From: an uncultured Clostridia bacterium
GTDB taxonomy: Bacteria; Bacillota; Clostridia; Oscillospirales; Ruminococcaceae
Assembly: GCA_947427325.1 (NCBI GenBank)
Contig: CANEHP010000051.1
Coordinates: 1-12,185, forward strand
Direction: 5' to 3'
Length of the DNA stretch: 12,185 nucleotides
Positions 6,945 to 12,185 of the stretch are shown here, piece after piece. How positions within the stretch are numbered: the stretch's first letter is position 1; each line of letters opens with the position of its first letter. A program made the position numbers and the translations under genes. The notes beneath the pieces are model-generated. The model saw nothing but the letters and a program-made list of their open reading frames with translations, was not told the origin of the DNA and did no database searches.

Positions 6945-7118
6945 TTAATACCAATTCTCAACAGCAATCAGACAAAGGCGGCGGGTGGAGCGTTCCTAAG
7001 CGTTCCTAATCAAGGAAGTCCCGACGCAGGAATATGCGGATATTGGGGGAGGGCTGACGCAGAGCAGGGACGCTTCAATCGTCGGATTTGTATGATTTCT
7101 GTTGAGATTTGGCATAAG
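6945..7118 (+). repeat. Long imperfect inverted repeat: structured leader or MITE upstream of corC-like gene
   Basis: The arms 6945-6997 and 7066-7118 pair in register. The best blocks are 6956-6964 with 7099-7107 (nine perfect pairs), 6966-6970 with 7093-7097, 6972-6976 with 7087-7091, and 6986-6997 with 7066-7077 (twelve pairs, two of them wobble). Five of the non-Watson-Crick positions are G-U wobbles when read as plus-strand RNA, against one for the minus strand, which favours a plus-sense RNA fold. Inside, 7000-7004 can pair with 7056-7060, and TTCC (7003-7006) with GGAA (7012-7015) is an alternative hairpin. The structure ends one base before the AAAGGG ribosome binding site of the next gene. 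I do not recognise a known riboswitch. A short inverted-repeat transposable element is the main alternative; no target-site duplication is clear. Confidence 0.65.
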
Positions 7119-7129
7119 AAAGGGTTTAT

Positions 7130-8389
7130 ATGGAAACTGTCATAATTTTGGTAATTCTTGTATTTTTGTCCGCCTTTTTCTCCGCTACGGAAACCGCTTT
7201 TACAAGCGCAAACCGAATACGCTTAAAAAGCATGGCGGAGGAGGAGGGCAGCAGGGGGGCGGGAATTGCCTTAAAGGTAATGGAGAAATACGATAAATGC
7301 CTTACCACCATACTTGTCGGCAACAATATCGTGAACATTGCCACATCCTCCCTTGCAACTATCCTATGCGTACAGCTTTTCGGCAGCCGAGGCCCCGTAA
7401 TCGCCACCGCCGCCACTACCGTCATTGTGCTTATCTTCGGTGAGATCACGCCGAAAACCATTGCCAAAGGAAACGCCGAGGCTTTCTGTATCGGCGTCGG
7501 CAGAATTATTTGGCTTTTAATGATTATTTTAACTCCCGTTTCCGCAATATTCCTGCTTATTCAAAAGGGCGCATCAAAGCTTTTTAACAAAAAAACGGAG
7601 GTTTCCGTTACCGAACAGGAGCTTATGCACATAATTGACGAAATTGAAGATCAGGGCGTGCTGGAGGAGCAGGAAAGCGATCTGGTGCGCAATGCCCTTG
7701 AATTTGACGAAACTACCGCAGAACAGATTATGCAGCCGAGAGTTAATGTAGTGGGAATAGATTTGTACGCCGATAACCGGCAGATTATGGAAACCTTTAA
7801 AACAGAAGCTTATACAAGGCTGCCCGTATACGAAAAATCCCTTGACCATATTGTGGGAGTGCTTTGCTACCGTGATTTTATTCAGAAAATCCTTGAAGAA
7901 AAGGACTTCACCATTACGGAAATCACTTCGGATATTCTTTATATACCGTCCTTAATGCGCATATCCGAAGTGCTGAAAAAGATGCAGAAGGAAAAGGAGC
8001 ATATGGCCGTTGTGGTAGACCAATACGGCGGCACAGCCGGAATAGTCACCTTAGAGGATATTCTTGAGGAGCTGGTGGGTGAAATCTGGGACGAAAACGA
8101 TGAAGTAAGCACTCCTGTAAAATTTTTGAGCAAATATGTATTCAGGGTAAGCGGCGATGTTCAAAAAATAGACTTTAACCGCTATTTTGAGGATTATGAC
8201 AAGACCTTTGAAATAAACGGCGATTTTAACACAGTGGGCGGTTGGGTTCTTGAGCTTTTCGGAAGAATACCCGAGGTAAACGAAAAGGTGGAAACGGACA
8301 ATCTGAAAATCACCGTGGAAAGTATGAAGAAGCGCAGAATAGGTATGCTTAAATTTGAGATAAAGCACCGTGAGAACAGTGAGGGTTAA
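7130..8389 (+). CDS. CorC/HlyC-type CNNM transporter (DUF21, CBS pair, CorC domain)
   Basis: A 419-residue membrane protein of the CNNM/CorC family, linked to magnesium (or cobalt) efflux and historically called hemolysin-like. The DUF21/CNNM membrane region is about residues 1-150, with hydrophobic helices at 2-18, 60-82, 86-104 and 122-146. Family motifs are SATETAFTSANRIRL (18-32), TILVGNNIVNI (60-70) and FGEITPKTIAK (103-113). A CBS pair spans about 200-318 and closes with VDQYGGTAGIVTLEDILEEL (296-315), followed by Glu/Asp-rich VGEIWDENDE. The C-terminal CorC_HlyC domain is about 328-412. All parts are present and the length is normal. The ATG has AAAGGG at a 5-base gap. The gene follows a long structured inverted repeat that may be its 5' leader; I could not find a convincing promoter. 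It is probably cotranscribed with the next gene. Confidence 0.92.
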   Translation: METVIILVILVFLSAFFSATETAFTSANRIRLKSMAEEEGSRGAGIALKVMEKYDKCLTTILVGNNIVNIATSSLATILCVQLFGSRGPVIATAATTVIVLIFGEITPKTIAKGNAEAFCIGVGRIIWLLMIILTPVSAIFLLIQKGASKLFNKKTEVSVTEQELMHIIDEIEDQGVLEEQESDLVRNALEFDETTAEQIMQPRVNVVGIDLYADNRQIMETFKTEAYTRLPVYEKSLDHIVGVLCYRDFIQKILEEKDFTITEITSDILYIPSLMRISEVLKKMQKEKEHMAVVVDQYGGTAGIVTLEDILEELVGEIWDENDEVSTPVKFLSKYVFRVSGDVQKIDFNRYFEDYDKTFEINGDFNTVGGWVLELFGRIPEVNEKVETDNLKITVESMKKRRIGMLKFEIKHRENSEG

Positions 8390-8395
8390 AACCTG

Positions 8396-8959
8396 ATGAC
8401 AGTTTTTTGCATTATACTGCTTGTGGTGTCCTCCGTGGCGCTTACAACGGAAGTCATTCTCCGATATGTGCTTGGAATAAAAAATTTCGGGCTTGAAAAG
8501 CGTTTTTTTAACTTTCATGGAAGCACCATACCCATTGAGGACTTTCTGCCTCACGATGTGTTTGAGGTATTGATTCTTGTTTTTTCCTTTTCCATATTGG
8601 GGCTGGTTTTAACGGCAATGACCATGCCGTGGCCGCTGACGGTATTATGCGGTTTGATTTTCGGCTGCCTGATAATATTCGGCAAAATTCATTGGTTCGG
8701 CAATGCCGTAATTTTCTTTAAAAGGGAAAAATTGCCTAAGGACAGACCCAATGTTGACGATAAGGCGGTTTGCAGCAGGTGGATAGACGGCGACGGCTAC
8801 GGCGAGATTACGTTTGAATACAAGGGCAGAAGGTACGCCATTAACGCAGTTTCCGCCAACGGAACAGATATTGAAGAGGGGGAAAGGGTTACTGTGGTGC
8901 ATAGGGAGGAAGGCGTATGTTTTGTGGAAAGGGAAGACGAGGAGATTATTAACGAATAG
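8396..8959 (+). CDS. Small membrane protein with NfeD-like OB-fold domain
   Basis: A 187-residue protein. Hydrophobic helices lie at about 2-25, 56-75 and 79-98. A soluble C-terminal domain (about 117-180) has the beta-strand pattern of an NfeD-type OB fold: a start like VDDKAVCSRW, a middle YGEITFEYKGRRYAINAVS, then ERVTVVHREEGVCFVER. NfeD-like domains assist membrane protease or flotillin complexes, but no partner of that kind is here, so the role is open. It starts 6 bases after the CorC-like gene ends, with GAGGG 10 bases upstream, and is likely translated from the same mRNA. Its job may relate to the transporter or to membrane upkeep. The last residues (EREDEEIINE) are strongly acidic. 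Confidence 0.75.
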   Translation: MTVFCIILLVVSSVALTTEVILRYVLGIKNFGLEKRFFNFHGSTIPIEDFLPHDVFEVLILVFSFSILGLVLTAMTMPWPLTVLCGLIFGCLIIFGKIHWFGNAVIFFKREKLPKDRPNVDDKAVCSRWIDGDGYGEITFEYKGRRYAINAVSANGTDIEEGERVTVVHREEGVCFVEREDEEIINE

Positions 8960-9016
8960 ACGGATTTGATAAAATTGCACAAAAAAGCAAAAGATAATTT
9001 GTCTAAAATACCGCCC

Positions 9017-9045
9017 TTGTACAGTAATCGTTTTCTTGATATAAT
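9017..9045 (+). promoter_or_regulatory. Sigma-A-type promoter of the GH94 gene
   Basis: TTGTAC (9017-9022), a 17-base spacer and TATAAT (9040-9045), with TGA before the -10 box (extended -10). The predicted start near 9052 gives a leader of about 110 bases that begins with a hairpin. A second, weaker pair is TTGCGA (9097-9102), 17 bases, TATTAT (9120-9125). Confidence 0.75.
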
Positions 9046-9055
9046 AATCATAGGC

Positions 9056-9086
9056 AAGGCGGAATTTATACAAATTTTTCCGCCTT
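9056..9086 (+). promoter_or_regulatory. 5'-end hairpin in the GH94 gene leader
   Basis: AAGGCGGAA (9056-9064) pairs perfectly with TTCCGCCTT (9078-9086) around a 13-base A/T loop. There is no T tract after it, so it is not a terminator. Placed some four bases after the predicted transcript start, it could protect the mRNA from 5' decay or bind a regulator. It is over 50 bases from the ribosome binding site. Confidence 0.6.
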
Positions 9087-9099
9087 ATGAAAATAGTTG

Positions 9100-9121
9100 C
9101 GATATTGATACGATATTGATA
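9100..9121 (+). repeat. Perfect 11 bp tandem duplication upstream of GH94 gene
   Basis: CGATATTGATA occurs twice without a gap. It lies inside the leader of the main promoter and between the -35 and -10 boxes of the possible second promoter (9097-9125). An 11-base period puts both copies on the same face of the helix, which suits a regulator binding site, though simple replication slippage would also explain it. Confidence 0.6.
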
Positions 9122-9160
9122 TTATTAAGGAAATTATTTTCAGGAAAGGAATTTACAAAT

Positions 9161-11542
9161 ATGAACTACGGACATTTCGACGAAAAAAACAAAGAGTATG
9201 TCATCACCCGTCCCGACACGCCCTCCGCCTGGGCTAACTACTTGGGTTCGCCCGAGTACGGCGCAATTATCTCCAACAATGCGGGCGGCTACAGCTTTGT
9301 TAAGTCGGGAGCAAACGGCAGAATTATCCGTTACCGCTTTAACAGCGTGCCTAACGATCAGCCGGGCAGATATGTGTACATTAAGGATAATGAGGACGGA
9401 GACTTTTGGTCTGCTTCCTGGGCGCCTGTTTGCAAGCCTTTGGACAGCTTTAAAAACGAGTGCAGACACGGTACTGCCTATTCTGTTATCACCTCCGAAT
9501 ATAAAAACATTAAGTCCGAGGTGACCTACTATGTTCCGAAAGATGCGACCTATGAGGTTTGGGCTGCGAAAATCACCAACAATGACGCAAAGCCCCGCAA
9601 GCTGTCGGTAACAGGCTACTGCGAATTTGTAAACGATAACAACTATGAACAGGATCAGGTTAACCTTCAGTACACACTTTTTATAACCCATACCTATTTT
9701 AAGGGCAATTTCATTCTTCAAAAGCAAAACGAGGTTTTCAAAAATCCCAACAATGAAAGATTTTTGGGCGTAGCGGGGGCGGAGGTAACCGCATACTGCG
9801 GCGACAGAGACGCTTTTGTGGGCGCATACAGAAGCTATTCCAACCCTAAGGGCATCGAAGAGGGCTTAAAGGGAGATCTGAACTACAACACCAACTCCTG
9901 CGGCGCACTCCAAAGCGACATTGTTTTACAGCCGGGCGAAACAAGGGAAATTACCTATTTGTTAGGTCAAAGACCCGAAAAAATCGCCGGGGAAATTATT
10001 GCCAAGTATGAAGAAAAGGGAGTTGTCGAAAAGGAGCTGAGCGAGCTTAAAAACTATTGGCACAGCAAACTCGGCAATTTGCAGGTTCACACTCCCGACG
10101 ACAATTTCAACAATATGGTCAATGTTTGGAACGCCTACAACTGCTTTATCACATTTATATGGTCAAGAGCCGCTTCCTTCCAATACTGCGGTCTGCGCAA
10201 CGGCTTCGGCTACCGCGATACCGTACAGGATATTCAGGGTATTATCCACCTTGCTCCCGAAATGGCTTACGAGCAGATCAAGTTTATGCTTTCCGCTCAG
10301 GTTACCAACGGAGCAGGTCTGCCCCTTGTAAAGTACACTCATAGGGCAGGACAGGAGAACACTCCCGACGATCCCGAATATGTAAAGGAAACAGGTCACC
10401 CCTCCTACCGTGCAGACGACGCATTGTGGCTTTTCCCCACCGTTTACAAGTATATTTCCGAAAGCGGCAACATCGCTTTTCTTGACGAGGAGATTTTCTA
10501 TGCCGACAATGGTGAAAAAGGAACGGTTTACAACCATTTAAAGAGAGCCATCAGCTTCTCCATGAACAATTTAGGCGGTCACGGCATGCCTGCGGGACTT
10601 CATGCAGACTGGAATGACTGCCTGCGTTTAGGCAAGAAGGGCGAATCCACCTTCGTTGCATTTCAGCTTTATTATGCAATTAAAATCCTTCACGGCTATG
10701 CGGAGCTGAAAAAGGACAATGAGTATATCAAGTATCTTGACGAAATTTCCGAAAAGCTTACAAAGATTCTTGAAGGCTGCTGGAACGAGGACCGCTGGAT
10801 AAGAGGCTACAAGGAGGACGGCACCGTTATAGGACAGCGCACGGATCCCGAGGCTTCTATGTGGCTTAACCCCCAATCCTGGTCGGTTATTTCCGAATTT
10901 GCTTCTCCCGTGCAGGGCGTTAAGGCTATGGACAGCGTGGAGAGAGAGCTTAATACTCCATACGGCGCAATGGTTATGTACCCGCCCTATGTGGAGCATG
11001 GCTTTGACGGTGCGCTTATGCAGTGCTTCAACAAATGCACAAAGGAAAATGCGGGCATATTCTCACAGCCCCAAGGCTGGCTGATTCTTGCCGAGGCAAA
11101 GTTAGGCAGAGGCGATATGGCATACAAGTACTGGACAGAAGCAGCTCCCGCAACCTATAACGATAAAATCGAAACAAGAATACTTGAGCCTTATGTATAC
11201 GGTCAGTTTGTAGAGGGCAAGGACAGCCCCTTTGCAGGCAGAGCACATGTGCATTGGCTTACGGGTACGGCTTCAACGGTTATGGTAGGCACTACCGAGG
11301 GTATTTTGGGACTTAAGCCCAATACGGAGGGACTTGTGATCGATCCTTCCATTCCTTCCGCATGGACCGGATATACCTTTGAAAAGACCTTCAGAGGAAA
11401 GAAGCTTAATGTTACCGTTAAAAACCCGAACGGAAATCAGCACGGAGTTAAGTCCGTTACCGTAAACGGCGAAAAGCTTGAAGGTATTTTGATTAAGGCT
11501 GAAATTTTGAAGGACAGCAACGATGTTGTTATTGAGATGTAA
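9161..11542 (+). CDS. GH94 cellobiose phosphorylase-type enzyme
   Basis: A 793-residue cytosolic phosphorylase, close to the usual size of about 800-820. GH94 enzymes split a beta-linked disaccharide with phosphate to give a sugar 1-phosphate and a free sugar; cellobiose to glucose 1-phosphate plus glucose is the likeliest case, but chitobiose-type or related substrates are not excluded. The N-terminal beta-sandwich opens with MNYGHFDEKNKEYVITRPD and includes AGGYSF (41-46) and DGDFWSASWAPV (79-90). The (alpha/alpha)6 domain has WSRAASF (334-340), GYRDTVQD (350-357) and HADWNDCL (481-488), in which Asp486, the second Asp, is the expected general acid. A WLTGTAS motif is present near the C-terminus. 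I start at ATG 9161, with AGGAAAGGA 10 bases upstream. The frame stays open 65 codons further, but that stretch overlaps the promoter and hairpin. A bidirectional terminator follows. Confidence 0.92.
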   Translation: MNYGHFDEKNKEYVITRPDTPSAWANYLGSPEYGAIISNNAGGYSFVKSGANGRIIRYRFNSVPNDQPGRYVYIKDNEDGDFWSASWAPVCKPLDSFKNECRHGTAYSVITSEYKNIKSEVTYYVPKDATYEVWAAKITNNDAKPRKLSVTGYCEFVNDNNYEQDQVNLQYTLFITHTYFKGNFILQKQNEVFKNPNNERFLGVAGAEVTAYCGDRDAFVGAYRSYSNPKGIEEGLKGDLNYNTNSCGALQSDIVLQPGETREITYLLGQRPEKIAGEIIAKYEEKGVVEKELSELKNYWHSKLGNLQVHTPDDNFNNMVNVWNAYNCFITFIWSRAASFQYCGLRNGFGYRDTVQDIQGIIHLAPEMAYEQIKFMLSAQVTNGAGLPLVKYTHRAGQENTPDDPEYVKETGHPSYRADDALWLFPTVYKYISESGNIAFLDEEIFYADNGEKGTVYNHLKRAISFSMNNLGGHGMPAGLHADWNDCLRLGKKGESTFVAFQLYYAIKILHGYAELKKDNEYIKYLDEISEKLTKILEGCWNEDRWIRGYKEDGTVIGQRTDPEASMWLNPQSWSVISEFASPVQGVKAMDSVERELNTPYGAMVMYPPYVEHGFDGALMQCFNKCTKENAGIFSQPQGWLILAEAKLGRGDMAYKYWTEAAPATYNDKIETRILEPYVYGQFVEGKDSPFAGRAHVHWLTGTASTVMVGTTEGILGLKPNTEGLVIDPSIPSAWTGYTFEKTFRGKKLNVTVKNPNGNQHGVKSVTVNGEKLEGILIKAEILKDSNDVVIEM

Positions 11543-11552
11543 TAAGGAATAA

Positions 11553-11600
11553 AAAAGCACCGCCGACAGCATATCGGCGGTGCTTTTATTTTTCTTTTTT
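11553..11600. terminator. Bidirectional rho-independent terminator
   Basis: AAAAGCACCGCCGA (11553-11566) pairs perfectly with TCGGCGGTGCTTTT (11574-11587) around a 7-base loop. On the plus strand TTTTATTTTTC follows, ending the GH94 transcript. On the minus strand the stem ends in six T's (11556-11551), so it also serves the convergent small gene. Confidence 0.93.
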
Positions 11601-11656
11601 ATCCATCCCTTTAAAAGGGGATCAGTATCACTCATCTGCCCATACCTGCTCAAAAA

Positions 11657-11899
11657 CTAATGTATCATCAAGTGCATACCCACCCTAAGCCCGTTCACAA
11701 AGCCCTCGCTGTTGCCTGCGGATATTGCCGCATTAAGGGCAAGATCCAGCGCCTCTCTCTTTCCGCTTGTTTTTGCTTCTATTTTATAGTCCCTAAGGAT
11801 TTCTTTTTTGTAGGCATAAGCTGAATCGGGATTTGCAATGTCTTTAAAATCCTCGTTTAGGTACATATCAAGAAGTGCTTTAATTATTTTTTCTTCCAT
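11657..11899 (-). CDS. Small conserved-looking protein, DUF6809-like (tentative)
   Basis: An 80-residue, mostly helical soluble protein beginning MEEKIIKALLDMYL. I do not know its function. The C-terminal NSEGFVNGLRVGMHLMI (63-79) resembles the GFxxGxRLGxxLM ending I associate with clostridial DUF6809 proteins; this is a memory-based match and the rest is too divergent to be sure. The ATG is preceded by AAAGGAG at a 7-base gap, a strong sign that it is a real gene. Overlapping TATAAT boxes on the minus strand (11945-11940 and 11940-11935) could be its -10, but no good -35 is at 17 bases. It is convergent with the GH94 gene and shares its terminator. Confidence 0.75.
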   Translation of the reverse strand: MEEKIIKALLDMYLNEDFKDIANPDSAYAYKKEILRDYKIEAKTSGKREALDLALNAAISAGNSEGFVNGLRVGMHLMIH

Positions 11900-11970
11900 A
11901 ATAAAACTCCTTTACATTTAAATTTACAACTAACATTATATTATATATAACAAGAAATTAAGCAAAATTT

Positions 11971-11984
11971 AGCCATATGTGGCT
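11971..11984. repeat. Short palindrome upstream of the small gene
   Basis: AGCCA-TATG-TGGCT is an inverted repeat located 26-50 bases upstream of the possible -10 boxes of the minus-strand small gene. It could be an operator; its short length makes chance likely too. Confidence 0.3.
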
Positions 11985-12037
11985 TATTTGTATAAAGTTA
12001 AAAAATAGATACAATCATACACTGCAAATTTACACAT

Positions 12038-12069
12038 AAAAATGCCGCTGCACTTAACAATGCAACAGC
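12038..12069 (-). terminator. Possible minus-strand terminator without an evident gene
   Basis: On the minus strand GCTGTTGCA (12069-12061) pairs with TGCAGCGGC (12052-12044) over nine positions, two of them wobbles, around an 8-base loop, followed by ATTTTT. No minus-strand gene lies between it and the right edge, and a plus-strand promoter is at 12150, so it may end a short untranslated transcript. Confidence 0.5.
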
Positions 12070-12149
12070 CACAGCATAATTTAAGCTTCCCCACTTTTAC
12101 AGTAAAACTTATACGTGAATTTTGCGGAAACTTAAAAATCCAAAATAAT

Positions 12150-12178
12150 TTGACAGCTCAGCTCAAATAATGTATAAT
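12150..12178 (+). promoter_or_regulatory. Consensus sigma-A promoter for a gene beyond the right edge
   Basis: TTGACA (12150-12155), a 17-base spacer and TATAAT (12173-12178): both boxes are full consensus. The start would be near 12185, at the window edge. Otherwise 11900-12149 holds only the palindrome and possible terminator listed separately. Confidence 0.8.
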
Positions 12179-12185
12179 AATAGCC

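Noticed and set aside
6945..7118. Known M-box, manganese or other named riboswitch
   Set aside because: The position upstream of a metal transporter is suggestive, but I could not match the conserved core bases of any class I know, so no name is given.
7088..7118. Promoter directly before the corC-like gene
   Set aside because: TTTGTA/TTGTAT-like -35 candidates have no acceptable -10 at 16-18 bases.
8960..9010. Terminator after the NfeD-like gene
   Set aside because: AGACGGATT and AATTTGTCT can pair with wobbles around a long loop, but no T tract follows.
8966..9160. 65-residue N-terminal extension of the GH94 gene
   Set aside because: It overlaps a strong promoter and a perfect hairpin, has no family match, and a proper ribosome binding site precedes ATG 9161, where the known GH94 N-terminus begins.

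Overview
The window looks like chromosomal DNA from a gut- or rumen-type member of the Clostridia, most likely in the Oscillospiraceae/Ruminococcus neighbourhood. The reasons are moderate GC, strong GGAGG-type ribosome binding sites, near-consensus sigma-A promoters, and a cytosolic oligosaccharide-degrading gene set (GH43 and GH94). The organism is inferred from gene content and style only; there is no rRNA, tRNA, phage, transposase or CRISPR array here.

Layout, left to right. Positions 1-300 are a pyrimidine-rich stretch in which I find no gene. A MITE-like element with terminal inverted repeats (301-473) runs into the 3' end of a minus-strand P-loop nucleotide kinase-like gene (456-992) and supplies its stop codon. 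Next on the minus strand is a GH43 glycosidase with a C-terminal CBM6-like domain (1141-2484). It is divergent from a plus-strand pair: a large membrane-bound hybrid histidine kinase that has lost its phospho-accepting histidine (2676-5234), overlapping by 8 bases a DegV-family lipid-binding protein (5227-6066). Each side of the divergent region has its own promoter. The DegV gene ends inside an 11-12 bp tandem repeat, followed by a strong terminator (6203-6238).

A minus-strand GtrA-family membrane protein (6280-6846) with its own promoter comes next. Between it and a CorC/CNNM-type transporter (7130-8389) lies a roughly 175 bp imperfect inverted repeat (6945-7118), which is either a MITE or a structured 5' leader. 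The transporter is followed after 6 bases by a small membrane protein with an NfeD-like domain (8396-8959). A strong promoter at 9017-9045 starts a leader with a 5' hairpin and 11 bp tandem repeats, then a GH94 cellobiose-phosphorylase-type gene (9161-11542). A bidirectional terminator (11553-11600) separates it from an 80-residue minus-strand protein (11657-11899). The right edge carries an apparent minus-strand terminator and a consensus plus-strand promoter for a gene outside the window.

How the genes may work together: GH43 and GH94 both lack signal peptides and would act on imported plant oligosaccharides, the GH94 enzyme saving ATP by phosphorolysis. They are not one operon. The kinase/DegV pair may be a membrane or fatty-acid sensing unit, but its degenerate phosphorelay residues make the mechanism uncertain. 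No complete undescribed system is proven here. The best leads are the His-less kinase coupled to an atypical DegV protein, and the structured element upstream of the CorC gene.
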